Shown in pieces: positions 43,696 through 52,548 of a DNA stretch of 64,000 bases. The translations under genes were made by a program, and so were the position numbers. Origin of the DNA: Acidovorax_G lacteus (GTDB lineage: Bacteria > Pseudomonadota > Gammaproteobacteria > Burkholderiales > Burkholderiaceae_C); the NCBI RefSeq assembly GCF_039540375.1, contig NZ_BAABEX010000005.1:9374-73373 (forward strand), given 5' to 3'. Each line of letters starts with the position of its first letter. The stretch's first letter is position 1. The notes under the pieces were generated by a model. The model was not told the DNA's origin, searched no databases, and was given only the letters and a program-made list of their open reading frames with translations.

Positions 43696-43931
43696 GCGGC
43701 CGGATTATCCGGGCGCTGCCTGCATCGCTGCAGACGGGTGCGGCGTGTGGGGCGGGGCTTGTCGGGGGGGGCGGCAGCGCGTCGGTCGGCACTTGGACCG
43801 GTGCGTATTGTGGGTGCCCTGGCCGATTCACCGCGGGCGCGGCCTGGCGCAGCAGCGGCGCCCGGCACCGCAGCGGCGCCCGGCACCGTCGCCCGCCCGC
43901 CGCCGCTGGCACGCGGGCCGTGCCCGGCGCA

Positions 43932-44255
43932 TCAGGCCTGCCACACGCCAAACCCGGCCGAACGCAGATCGATCCCGATCTCCACCTCGCGCTCGGCGGC
44001 TTCGTCGTAGCGCATGGGGTTGAAGCCTTCGTACAGATCGGGCAGCAGGCGCAGACCGTAGCGCTGCACAAAGCGGTTGGCCTGGATGCCCGCCTTGTGC
44101 TTGTCAAAGCGCACGTCTGGGTCCAGCCCCGTCATGCCCACGTACACGCAGGGCTTGCCAGGCACATAGCCGGGGTTGGCCTTGCGAAAGCGCGGCTCGT
44201 CCAGCACGCGGGGGTGCAGCTCGATCACGTACACATGGTGGTGCGGGCGGGCCAT
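43932..44255 (-). CDS. GIY-YIG-like nuclease-fold protein
   Basis: A 107-residue protein with HVYVIEL at the N-terminus, CVYVGMTGLDPDVRFDKHKA in the centre and VQRYGLRLLPDLY after it. This follows the GIY-YIG pattern with a conserved Arg and a terminal Glu-rich helix. Nuclease activity is a guess; orphan members of this type are common hypothetical proteins. Most of the region 43696-43931 upstream is G/C-rich non-coding sequence with an 18-base tandem duplication near 43854-43889. Confidence 0.6.
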   Translation of the reverse strand: MARPHHHVYVIELHPRVLDEPRFRKANPGYVPGKPCVYVGMTGLDPDVRFDKHKAGIQANRFVQRYGLRLLPDLYEGFNPMRYDEAAEREVEIGIDLRSAGFGVWQA

Positions 44256-44321
44256 GGCGCGGGCGGGCGGCGGTGGGGCTGCGCAGGGCGGGGCAGGCCC
44301 GGCCCTGCCGGGGCCGTGGGC

Positions 44322-44852
44322 TCAGTTCTCGTCGTGCGGCTTCTCGCGCGTGAGCCGCTCGGCAAACGAGATGCCGATGGCCGACAGCACAAACGTGAAG
44401 TGGATGATGGCGATGTAGGTCACCACCTTCACGCTCTCCAGCGTCAGGTCGCCGCTCAGGTAGGTCTTGAGCGCATGCACGCCCGAGATGGAAATGATCG
44501 CGAACGCCAGCTTGAGCTTGAGGTTGTAGGTGTTCACATGGTCCAGCCAGTCGGGCTTTTTCATGTCGCTCTGGTCGAAGTGCCCGGTGGTCACAAACAG
44601 CGACACCCCGGCCAGGGCCACCACCCACACGAGCTGGGCCACCATGGTCATGTCCACCAGCTCCAGCACCTTGATGATCAGCTCGATCTTCTCAAGGTCG
44701 CCCAGCAGCAGGGTCTGCATGAGCTTGAAGGTCTCCAGCAAAAACTTGCCCAGGATGCCGAAGATGATGCCCACCAGCCCGACATAGAAGAACAGCATGG
44801 TGAACCGCATGCGGTAGAGCAGCGAGCCAAAGCCCGAAAGAATCTTTTCCAT
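44322..44852 (-). CDS. YqhA/UPF0114-family inner-membrane protein
   Basis: A 176-residue protein of the YqhA/UPF0114 family (TIGR00645). Three to four TM segments are visible, e.g. MLFFYVGLVGIIFGILGKFL (about residues 19-38) and MVAQLVWVVALAGVSLFVTT. Function unknown. The start is the ATG at 44850-44852. The divergent gap of about 290 bases to the next plus-strand gene shows nothing recognisable. Confidence 0.85.
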   Translation of the reverse strand: MEKILSGFGSLLYRMRFTMLFFYVGLVGIIFGILGKFLLETFKLMQTLLLGDLEKIELIIKVLELVDMTMVAQLVWVVALAGVSLFVTTGHFDQSDMKKPDWLDHVNTYNLKLKLAFAIISISGVHALKTYLSGDLTLESVKVVTYIAIIHFTFVLSAIGISFAERLTREKPHDEN

Positions 44853-45145
44853 GAAATCCCTTGAGTTGTGCAACCGGTGCGCCGCGTGCAACCGCAGCAG
44901 GCGCTGTCGGGCCGAATCATAGGCCCGCGCAGCAAAGGCTTGCCGTGCATAGGCCCGCCGGGCCGGGGCGATGCCGCCCGGCCTGTGGCCTGCGCGACGC
45001 TCGCGTTGCAACGGCGCAGCGCTGCCGATGGCGGGGCGCAGGCCGCGCGCCAGCGCCTGCACAATCGGGGGCCCGGCACACCCGCCGCCCTGTTCGCAGG
45101 CCTTCTGGCAGGCACTCTTGCACCTTTGACCCAGGCACCGCATCC

Positions 45146-46111
45146 ATGTTGGCACCCAGCACCCCCAGCGCCGCACCCGCATCGGCGTTTCCGCCCGCTT
45201 CGTATCCCATTGGCACCCCCGGCCAGCCCTGGGGCCCGGCCGAAGTCGCCCAGTGGCGCGCCCGCCAGGTGCGCCAGCGCAGCTATGCGCAGGATGTGCT
45301 GGCCGTGGTCGATACCCTGCGCGAGCGTTTTGACGTGCGCAGCTACGGCGAGGTGGCCTATGGCGACGACCGCTACGCCCTGCAATCCATCCGCCCGCGC
45401 CAGTGGGCCGCAGGCCGCCCCACGGTGCTCGTCACCGGCGGCGTGCACGGCTATGAAACCAGCGGCGTGCTGGGCGCGCTGCGCTTTGTGCAAGAACATG
45501 GCGAGCGCTACGCCGAGCGCGTGAACTGGCTGGTGGCCCCCTGCGTGAGCCCCTGGGGCTGGGAGCGCATCCAGCGCTGGAACCACGACGCCATCGACCC
45601 CAACCGCAGCTTCAGGCCCGGCACCACGGTGCAAGAGCCCGCCGCGCTGCTGGCGCTGATTGCGCCGCTGCAGGGCCAGTTTGCCGCGCACATCGACCTG
45701 CACGAAACCACCGACACCGACGAATCCGAATACCGCCCCGCCGTGGCCGCGCGCGATGGCAAGGCCTTCGTGCCCGGCACCATTCCGGACGGCTTCTATC
45801 TGGTGGACGACACCGAAAACCCCCAGCCCGCCTTTCAGAAGGCCGTGCTGGAGGCCGTGGCCAAGGTCACCCACATTGCGCTGCCCGACGAGAAGAACGA
45901 ACTCATCGGCTCGCCCATGACCGAGCCCGGCGTTATCCGCTACGAACTGACCGCCTGGGGCCTGTGCGGCAGCGCCACCGGCGCGCGCTACACCACCACC
46001 ACCGAGGTGTACCCCGACAGCGCCCGCACCACGCCCGAGGAGTGCATTGCCGCGCAGGTAGCGGCCGTGTGTGCGGTGCTGGATTTTGTGCTGGGGCAGC
46101 AGGCGGGGTGA
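45146..46111 (+). CDS. M14-family metallocarboxypeptidase
   Basis: A 321-residue zinc carboxypeptidase-like protein. Zinc ligands appear as HGYE in VTGGVHGYETSG (about residues 99-102) and His in HIDLHETTDTDES (about 185). No signal peptide is evident, so it is probably cytoplasmic. It belongs to the M14 group shared with succinylglutamate desuccinylases; the substrate is unknown. The ATG at 45146 begins a Pro/Ala-rich leader of about 25 residues, so a later start is possible. Confidence 0.82.
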   Translation: MLAPSTPSAAPASAFPPASYPIGTPGQPWGPAEVAQWRARQVRQRSYAQDVLAVVDTLRERFDVRSYGEVAYGDDRYALQSIRPRQWAAGRPTVLVTGGVHGYETSGVLGALRFVQEHGERYAERVNWLVAPCVSPWGWERIQRWNHDAIDPNRSFRPGTTVQEPAALLALIAPLQGQFAAHIDLHETTDTDESEYRPAVAARDGKAFVPGTIPDGFYLVDDTENPQPAFQKAVLEAVAKVTHIALPDEKNELIGSPMTEPGVIRYELTAWGLCGSATGARYTTTTEVYPDSARTTPEECIAAQVAAVCAVLDFVLGQQAG

Positions 46112-46215
46112 GGGCGGGCAGATGTGGCGCGCCATGGGGCGTCACTCTGGCGCGCCCGCTGGGGTCCCTTGTCCGTCACGGTGAGGCTTTGAACCCCTCG
46201 CCACGCTCATAGGGG

Positions 46216-46530
46216 CTAGCCGCCCTGCAGCGCCCCCAGCAGCCGCGCGCTCACCTCGGCCGCATCCGGCGCGGCAAAGGCCATGTTGTGCTGCGCCGTC
46301 AGCGGGCCATGCCCCGGCTCCATGCCGCCATCGGCGCTGTAGCCCATGGCCTTGAACTTCCACACCCCGCCCACCTGCTTGAGCGTGCCTACATGAGCGC
46401 CCGTGGCGGTGTGCACGGCCACCGCCGTGGCGTTGACCGGGCGCAGCCGCAACGGCCCCGCGAGCGGGCCGGGTGGCACAGGGCCGTAGGTGGGGGTGAA
46501 CAGGGGCGGAGAGGGCGGTGTCTGCTGCAT
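46216..46530 (-). CDS. Hypothetical protein
   Basis: A 104-residue protein that I do not recognise. The N-terminus is Pro-rich (QQTPPSPPLFTPTYGPVPPG). The remainder contains a short pattern VGTLKQVGGVWKFKAMGYS. No signal peptide or TM segment. The ATG at 46528-46530 is chosen because the longer reading is not protein-like. Codon use matches the neighbours, which supports it being real. Confidence 0.6.
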   Translation of the reverse strand: MQQTPPSPPLFTPTYGPVPPGPLAGPLRLRPVNATAVAVHTATGAHVGTLKQVGGVWKFKAMGYSADGGMEPGHGPLTAQHNMAFAAPDAAEVSARLLGALQGG

Positions 46531-46640
46531 GGCGCTGGTTGTATCGCAGATCGGAGGGCCGACTGGCCACGGTGGCGGGCGTGTGCCCGCCTGGGTTCTT
46601 GCGCAGGTCGCCGTCAGACCATAGCAGTGAGCATCAAAAC

Positions 46641-46690
46641 GGCCGCTCGTGCTGATCAATCAAGCACGAATAGCTACAAAAAACATAGCA
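46641..46690 (+). repeat. Dispersed palindromic repeat, degenerate copy
   Basis: GGCCGCTCGTGCTGATCAAT, CAAGCACGAATAGCTAC and CATAGCAA match the family with several mismatches. It lies between two minus-strand genes and is oriented against them, unlike the complete copies. Confidence 0.75.
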
Positions 46691-46704
46691 AACCATCGCC
46701 GTGG

Positions 46705-47283
46705 CTAGAACCCAGACCCGGGCTCGCTCAAAAACGCCCACTCTTCGGGCGTAGAGGTGCGACCCAGGATGGCGTTGCGGTGCGGGTAGCGGCCAAAGCG
46801 GTCGATGATGGCTTTGTGGCGGCGCTCGAAGTCGAGGTTGTTTTCCATGCCCGGCTGTGCAAACAGCGCCAGCGCCTCTTGGTGGATGGCGGCCGATTCG
46901 CTGTGCATGTAGGGCATGTAGGCAAACACGCGCTGCGCGGTGGGCAGGCGCTGGTCTTGCCCACGGGCCACCAACTCTTGTGCCAGCGCCAGGGCCAACG
47001 CATCTTGCGCAAAAGCCCGGGGCGTATCGCGCCACACGTTGCGCGAGAACTGGTCCAGCACCAGGATTTCGGCCAGGCGGCCCTCGGGCGTGGCGCGCCA
47101 CGCAAACAGCTCACAGCGGGCCGCAGCTTCTAGCGTGGGGCCAAAGCGGCTGCGGATGGTCTCGTCCAGCGCAGCGTCTTTGGCGAAGTGCTGCTGGGCG
47201 GCGAGTTCGGTGAACCAGAAATGCAGAACGGCGGAGGGTGCTTCTAGCGGCATGGGGAGGGGCGAGTTCGGATGGGGGCTCAT
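46705..47283 (-). CDS. DUF924-family protein
   Basis: A 192-residue DUF924 protein. Conserved blocks are VLHFWFTEL near the N-terminus, LVLDQFSRNVWRDTPRAF (about residues 74-91) and FAYMPYMHSES. The fold is TPR-like; function unknown. The start at 47281-47283 is used; a second Met 11 codons in (MPLEAPS) is an alternative. Confidence 0.85.
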   Translation of the reverse strand: MSPHPNSPLPMPLEAPSAVLHFWFTELAAQQHFAKDAALDETIRSRFGPTLEAAARCELFAWRATPEGRLAEILVLDQFSRNVWRDTPRAFAQDALALALAQELVARGQDQRLPTAQRVFAYMPYMHSESAAIHQEALALFAQPGMENNLDFERRHKAIIDRFGRYPHRNAILGRTSTPEEWAFLSEPGSGF

Positions 47284-47443
47284 GTTGCACCTTGTGCGCC
47301 TGCCGATGGTGGCACAGCCTTGCGCTGGGCAGCGGTCGGCCTTGGGGCCCTGCTTTGGTCGTAAAACGCAATACTTTTTGTAGCGGTTTTGGCATCATGG
47401 TCCGCAACCATCAACCTAACCACAACAAGAGGGACGACAGCGG

Positions 47444-49276
47444 ATGGCGGTGCTAATACCCGCACTTGGCAGTTGCGTGGCCCGGATGACCAGCGGCGAA
47501 AAACGGGTGGCCGAAAGGCTGGAGCAAAAACTCGATGCAGATTACCTGCTGTGGTACGACGTGGCCGTGGGCCCGCGCTACCAGCACCCGGACTTTGTGG
47601 TCATGCACCCGCGCCGGGGCATCTTGATTTTGGAGGTGAAGGACTATCGCCTCTCCACCATCCTGCAGGCCAACAAGCAGACCTGGCAAATCCACGGCGA
47701 AACCGGCCCTAAAACCCTGCCCAACCCGCTGGAGCAAGCCCGCCAATATGCCCACCAGGTGGTGCAAGCGCTGGAGCGTGATCCGCAACTCGTCCACCCC
47801 GACGGCCGCTACCAAGGCAAGCTGGCTTTTCCGTGGAGCTATGGTGTGGTGCTGCCCAACATCACCCGCGCGCAGTTCGACAAAGCCGAACTCGGCCACG
47901 CCATCGAGTCGCACCGCGTCGTCTGCCAAGACGAAATGGGCGAACACGTGGAACCCGAGGCCTTGCAAAGCCGCCTGTGGGACATGTTCCCGTACATGAT
48001 GGGCGGGGCCATGTCGTTGCCGCAGATGGACCGCGTGCGCTGGATCATGTTCCCCGAGGTGCGCGTGCAGGTGCAAGACCCGCTGTTTGACGACACCGAC
48101 GAAGCCGCCGAGCTGCCCAGCATCATGCGCGTGATGGACCTGCAGCAAGAGCAGCTGGCTAGATCCCTGGGCGACGGGCACCGCGTCATCCACGGCGTGG
48201 CCGGTTCGGGCAAGACAATGATCCTGGGGTACCGCGCCGAGTACTTGGCCCGCGCCCACGCCGCAGGCAAGCCAGTGCTGGTGCTCTGCTACAACGAGCC
48301 CCTGGCCGTCAAGCTCGCCGCCACCATGTCCGCCAAGGGCCTGAACGAGCGAGTGCACTGCGTCCACTTCCACAAATGGGCACGCGCCCAGCTGGTGGCC
48401 TATGGGCAAGCCTTGCCCGCAGACAACCAGAGCGTGGACGCCAAGATGGCCGACATGGTCCAGCGCGTCATCACCGGCGTGGACCGGGGTCACATCCCCA
48501 CCGGCCAATATCTGGCCGTGCTAATCGACGAAGGCCACGACTTTGCGCCTGAATGGCTCAAGCTCGTTGCGCAAATGGTGGACCCCACCACCAATAGCTT
48601 GTTGGTGCTGTACGACGACGCGCAAAGCATTTACGAGCGGGGCCGCAAAAAGAACTTCAGCTTCAAAAGCGTTGGCATCCAGGCCCAGGGCCGAACCACC
48701 ATCCTCAAGATCAACTACCGCAACACGCGGCAGATTTTGCAAACCGCCAACGCCATCGCGGGCGACCTGCTCACCGCCGAAGACCGCGACGACGACGGCA
48801 TCCCCCTCGTCAAACCCGTAAGCTGCGGCCGCGACGGCCCCGAGCCCATCGTCATCAATTTGCCCACCCTGCCCGAACAGGCCGCCAAGATCGCCGAGCT
48901 GCTGCAAGGCGCACATGCGGATGGCTTTGCCTGGGGCGACATGGCCGTGCTGTGCCGCACCGAAAAAATCCGCGACCTGTGCGCTAGCGCCCTCTACAAA
49001 CGCGGCGTGCCCGTGCAAAACCGCCGGGGGCCGGGCGACTACGACCCGCTGGCCAACAGCGTGAAGGTCATGACCATGAAGGTGAGCAAGGGCCTGGAAT
49101 TCCCGATGGTGGCGATACCGGGGGTGGAGCGGCTGGGGGCAGAGGCTACCGATGCGGGAGAGGGTGCGCAGGCGCTGTCAGAAGTCGAGGCGCAGGCGCG
49201 CAGGGAGGCGGCGCGGGTGTTGTATGTGGCGGCGACCAGGGCTACGCAGAGGTTGGTGTTGGCAGGGATACCTTAG
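47444..49276 (+). CDS. NERD-domain UvrD-like helicase, probable defence protein
   Basis: A 610-residue fusion. Residues about 15-130 form a NERD nuclease-related domain (GEKRVAERLEQKL ... HPDFVVMHPRRGILILEVKD), where ILEVKD is the catalytic-core strand. The rest is a superfamily-1 helicase: Walker A GVAGSGKTM (about 251-259), Walker B VLIDEGHDF (about 360), NYRNTRQI, MTMKVSKGLEFP and LYVAATRAT. It should unwind DNA with ATP and may cut it through the NERD domain. Nuclease-helicase fusions of this kind occur in phage defence (for example Nhi). Base composition is like the chromosome. A SIR2 gene follows 76 bases downstream on the same strand. Confidence 0.85.
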   Translation: MAVLIPALGSCVARMTSGEKRVAERLEQKLDADYLLWYDVAVGPRYQHPDFVVMHPRRGILILEVKDYRLSTILQANKQTWQIHGETGPKTLPNPLEQARQYAHQVVQALERDPQLVHPDGRYQGKLAFPWSYGVVLPNITRAQFDKAELGHAIESHRVVCQDEMGEHVEPEALQSRLWDMFPYMMGGAMSLPQMDRVRWIMFPEVRVQVQDPLFDDTDEAAELPSIMRVMDLQQEQLARSLGDGHRVIHGVAGSGKTMILGYRAEYLARAHAAGKPVLVLCYNEPLAVKLAATMSAKGLNERVHCVHFHKWARAQLVAYGQALPADNQSVDAKMADMVQRVITGVDRGHIPTGQYLAVLIDEGHDFAPEWLKLVAQMVDPTTNSLLVLYDDAQSIYERGRKKNFSFKSVGIQAQGRTTILKINYRNTRQILQTANAIAGDLLTAEDRDDDGIPLVKPVSCGRDGPEPIVINLPTLPEQAAKIAELLQGAHADGFAWGDMAVLCRTEKIRDLCASALYKRGVPVQNRRGPGDYDPLANSVKVMTMKVSKGLEFPMVAIPGVERLGAEATDAGEGAQALSEVEAQARREAARVLYVAATRATQRLVLAGIP

Positions 49277-49352
49277 CCTGGATTATTCCTGCTTCATCTA
49301 ACGATAAATTTTAAATCTGTATTTGTTGGTGATTTTTCTTGCGGTTTGAATT

Positions 49353-50915
49353 ATGAATAGTCAAGAAATTGAAAATAATATTTTGAGTATTTTGCGTGCC
49401 ACATCTTCCTCTCCTTTTCTTTTTGTTGGATCGGGGTTTTCGAGAAGATATTTTAATCTTCCGCAATGGGATGAACTTCTTAAGAAGTTCTGTAGGGATG
49501 AAGATGAGTTTGATGAATTGATGGCTACTGCATCGCAAAACCTCCCCAATGTGGCCACTCTGCTTGCAGAGCGTTACCATGATCGATGGTGGAATGAAAA
49601 TGGTTTTTCGAAAAATAGAGATAATTTCAAGTCTCTCTCAAATGGAAAGAAGCTTTCCAATAAAACATCAGCTTTGCGGTGGGAGATCTGCGGCTATATA
49701 AATAATCTATCTAAATCTGGAAAATATCTGCTTGAGGATGAAATTAATGTATTGAAAACAATAAACATTGACGGAATTATCACAACTAATTGGGACGGTC
49801 TTCTGGAGGAGATATTTCCAGAGCATGAAGTATATATTGGTCAGGAGGATTTGTTATTTTCTAACCCGCAGTCAGTTGGTGAAATTTATAAAATTCATGG
49901 CTGTGCATCCGACCACGAAACCTTGGTATTGACCGCGGATGATTATTCAAATTTTCACAGACTGAATCCTTATCTTGCTGCCAAGCTAATCACGATTTTT
50001 GTTGAACATCCTGTTGTGTTTATTGGATATTCCATGCAGGATGAAAATATCATTTCTTTGCTTTCATCTATCGTTGGTGTTTTGGATCAGGAGAAGCTGA
50101 CCAAATTGAGTAAAAACTTAATTTTTTTACAAAGAGCCAAAGGTGCTCCCAGTTCAATTGAGGGTTACACCTTGCAGTTTGGTAATAGATCAATACCAAC
50201 AACGGTTGTTAAAAGTGATGATTTTTCACCGGTTTATCAAGCGATATCTGCGGTGGAGAAAAAGATACCAGTCAGATTGCTGAGACTCTATAAGCAGCAA
50301 TTTTATGAGATAGTTAGCAGCACTCAGCCCAGCAAACGAATGCATGTGGTTAACGAGACAGAGTTATCAAAAGAAAAAGAAGTCCAGTTTGTTGTGGGTT
50401 TAAGTGTAGCTACAGACGCAGCTAGCAGGATTGGCTATAAGGGCATAAAGGTAATAGACCTATTTGTTGATTTGCTGATTGATGCAAATTATAAGAGTGA
50501 CCTCATCTTGTCGGATACAATCCCAAATGTCTCTGCTGCGACAAAATATATTCCCATATTTAAGCACTTGAGGCGTGTTCAAATTGACAACAAGAGTGCA
50601 TTGAATTCTTCGGGCTATGATTTGACTGGCCGGTTGCCTCTAAAGGGGGCTGAGTTCTACCAGACTGTGACATATAAAGAGCGCTACAAGAGAGATGCAG
50701 GCGGCTTGAGTTTTTCTCAGATTCAGAGAAAATTTGACCCTTCCGTTGCGGCATATTTAATACCATTTATGCCTGAAAGCTTGCTGGATTTGTCGGCGCT
50801 GGAAAAATTTTTGTTAAAGAATATTGAAAGAATAAAAACGCAAGGCGCTTCTTCAACGCCCTTTCGTAAGCTTGCTTGTTTCTACGACTGGAAGGTAAAC
50901 GGCTTCGATTTGTAG
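49353..50915 (+). CDS. SIR2-domain protein, probable NADase defence effector
   Basis: A 520-residue protein. Residues about 20-240 are SIR2-like: FVGSGFSRRYFNLPQWDELL for nucleotide binding, IITTNWDGLLEE (about 145), KIHGC, and FIGYSMQDENI (about 225). The C-terminal about 280 residues match no family I know. SIR2 domains of this kind deplete NAD+ in abortive-infection systems such as Thoeris, DSR and pAgo-associated systems. The gene is far more A/T-rich than every neighbour, pointing to recent transfer. It follows the NERD-helicase on the same strand; a two-gene system is plausible but unproven. No strong Shine-Dalgarno precedes the ATG. Confidence 0.82.
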   Translation: MNSQEIENNILSILRATSSSPFLFVGSGFSRRYFNLPQWDELLKKFCRDEDEFDELMATASQNLPNVATLLAERYHDRWWNENGFSKNRDNFKSLSNGKKLSNKTSALRWEICGYINNLSKSGKYLLEDEINVLKTINIDGIITTNWDGLLEEIFPEHEVYIGQEDLLFSNPQSVGEIYKIHGCASDHETLVLTADDYSNFHRLNPYLAAKLITIFVEHPVVFIGYSMQDENIISLLSSIVGVLDQEKLTKLSKNLIFLQRAKGAPSSIEGYTLQFGNRSIPTTVVKSDDFSPVYQAISAVEKKIPVRLLRLYKQQFYEIVSSTQPSKRMHVVNETELSKEKEVQFVVGLSVATDAASRIGYKGIKVIDLFVDLLIDANYKSDLILSDTIPNVSAATKYIPIFKHLRRVQIDNKSALNSSGYDLTGRLPLKGAEFYQTVTYKERYKRDAGGLSFSQIQRKFDPSVAAYLIPFMPESLLDLSALEKFLLKNIERIKTQGASSTPFRKLACFYDWKVNGFDL

Positions 50916-50965
50916 AGTAATTTAAATAGTGGAAAATGAGTGCAGGTTGCAAGGCATCTCTATCT

Positions 50966-51128
50966 GAAATCCGCCCGGCTGCGGGCGCTGGGGGCAGAAG
51001 TGAAGCCGCCCCGCCCACGGGTGGAGGGCGAGGGGCAGTCACTGTACTTTTACGACTTTGACAACCACCTGTTTGAGCTGCACACCAGCACGCTGGCGCA
51101 GCGGCTGGCGCGGTATGCGCAGGGGTAG
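50966..51128 (+). pseudogene. 3' remnant of a VOC/glyoxalase-family gene
   Basis: The translation ARLRALGAEVKPPRPR ... GQSLYFYDFDNHLFELHT is the C-terminal third of a vicinal-oxygen-chelate protein (glyoxalase/FosX-like), with the metal-ligand Glu in FELH. The 5' two thirds are absent and not found upstream of the helicase. The reading frame begins where the A/T-rich SIR2 segment ends (around 50960), marking the probable insertion or deletion junction. Confidence 0.75.
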
Positions 51129-51159
51129 GTGGTGGTGACTTGCTGCGTTGCTATACCGC

Positions 51160-51213
51160 GAATTGCTTCTGATTTGATAGCTGCTAGCGCTTATTCCTAA
51201 AGCGCTAGCAGCC
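51160..51213 (-). repeat. Dispersed palindromic repeat, complete copy 4 (variant arms)
   Basis: GCTGCTAGCGCTT and AAGCGCTAGCAGC form the stem, a compensated variant of the usual arms. The A/T tail (TATCAAATCAGAAGCAAT on the minus strand) matches. It ends at the stop codon of the minus-strand fic gene. Confidence 0.85.
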
Positions 51214-52340
51214 TATTTGACCAAGGTGTAGGCGGTATTCCGCCCGCCACCTTCCAGCCGCGCCAGCACGCCCCGGGCCAACAGGTCGTTGATGTCGCGC
51301 AGTGCAGTATCGGGCGAGCATTTGGCCATCGCCGCCCACTTGGCGTTGGTCAGTTTGCCTTCCATGCCATCCAGTACGCGGTTCAGCACCTGCGTTTGGC
51401 GGGTGTTCATGGGCGTGCCCGCCCAGCGCTGCCAGAACTGGGCTTTGTCCAGCACGCCCGCCAGTGTGGCGTCTGAGCCCTGCACGGCGCGCAGCAGGCA
51501 GCCCAGAAACCAGTGCAGCCACGGGGTCACGTCCAGCGGGCCTTTTTGGGTGGCTTCTAGCTGGTCGTAATAGTCTTTGCGCTCGCGCTGAATCTGTGCG
51601 CTGAAGCTGTAAAAGCGCTGATGTGTGCCTTCAGCGCGTGCCAGGGCCATATCGCCCACGGCGCGGCTCAGGCGGCCGTTGCCGTCGTCAAACGGGTGCA
51701 GGGTGACCAGCCACAAGTGGGCCAGCCCGGCTTTGATGAGGGCGTCGCCCACTGGGGCGGCTTCAAACCAGTCAAAAAAGGCCTGGGTTTGCGCGGGCAG
51801 GGTGGCGGCGGGCGGGGCTTCGAAGTGCACTTTCTCTCTGCCCACTGGGCCGGACACCACTTGCATGGGGCCGCTGGCATCGGTGCGCCACCCGGCCACG
51901 GTGATGCGCATGCGCCCGCTGTAGCCGGTGGGGAACAGCGCCGCGTGCCAGCCAAACAGGCGCTCGGCGGTCAGGGGTTGGTCAAAGTTGCGGGTGGCGT
52001 CCAGCACCACATCCACCACGCCGTCCACATTACGGTCGCTGGGGGCCAGGGCTCCAATATCGAGCCCCAGCTTGCGGGCCACGGAGGAGCGCACGGCGTC
52101 CAGGTCCAGCCGCTCGCCCTCAATGGCGCTAGTGGTGACGACTTCTTGCGTCAGCACCTGCAAGGTGGCCTGGTCGCGCTGCGCCAGCCCCAGCTCTGCC
52201 ATGCGCCCGGCCAGCATGCCCTGTGCGCGGTGCACCTGTGCCAGTGGCGCGGCCAGGGCGGCGGCATCAAAAGCAAGGTTCGGCCAATCGGGCAACTGCC
52301 AGAGGTAGCGGGGCGTGCGGGTGGGGCGGTGGGGGCGCAT
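51213..52340 (-). CDS. Fic-family AMP-transferase with DUF4172 domain
   Basis: A 375-residue Fic protein. The N-terminal DUF4172 segment (YLWQLPDWPNLAFDAAAL) is followed by the inhibitory-helix motif TSAIEGE (about residue 71), the active-site loop HPFDDGNGRLSRAV (about 214-227) and a C-terminal winged-helix-like region (MNTRQTQVLNRVLDGM ... SPDTALRDINDLL). It should AMPylate target proteins and be autoinhibited in cis. The C-terminal domain could bind the palindrome just upstream of its start. The ATG at 52338-52340 is used. Located in an accessory region beside defence-like genes. Confidence 0.87.
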   Translation of the reverse strand: MRPHRPTRTPRYLWQLPDWPNLAFDAAALAAPLAQVHRAQGMLAGRMAELGLAQRDQATLQVLTQEVVTTSAIEGERLDLDAVRSSVARKLGLDIGALAPSDRNVDGVVDVVLDATRNFDQPLTAERLFGWHAALFPTGYSGRMRITVAGWRTDASGPMQVVSGPVGREKVHFEAPPAATLPAQTQAFFDWFEAAPVGDALIKAGLAHLWLVTLHPFDDGNGRLSRAVGDMALARAEGTHQRFYSFSAQIQRERKDYYDQLEATQKGPLDVTPWLHWFLGCLLRAVQGSDATLAGVLDKAQFWQRWAGTPMNTRQTQVLNRVLDGMEGKLTNAKWAAMAKCSPDTALRDINDLLARGVLARLEGGGRNTAYTLVK

Positions 52341-52356
52341 GCGGTGATTATGGAGG

Positions 52357-52385
52357 TTATTCACCGCAAATAATGCGGCGAATAA
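52357..52385. promoter_or_regulatory. Palindromic operator upstream of fic
   Basis: TTATTCACCGCA (52357-52368), AATAA, TGCGGCGAATAA (52374-52385): the arms match at 11 of 12 positions. It begins 17 bases upstream of the fic start codon, in the expected promoter. A further half-site, TTTTCGCCGCAC, follows around 52392-52403. Likely autoregulatory; the binding protein is inferred. Confidence 0.6.
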
Positions 52386-52548
52386 ATGCGCTTTTCGCCG
52401 CACATCTGTTGCTGCACAAGAGGCTGGCGACATGGCATTCACCGCCTGCGCTGGATTGCGCTGGCTTGCGTGCGGCGCACCCGCATGGCTGCGCATGGTG
52501 CCCGCTATGCTCCCCACCCGACGAAACACGAAATACACGATACCCGCC

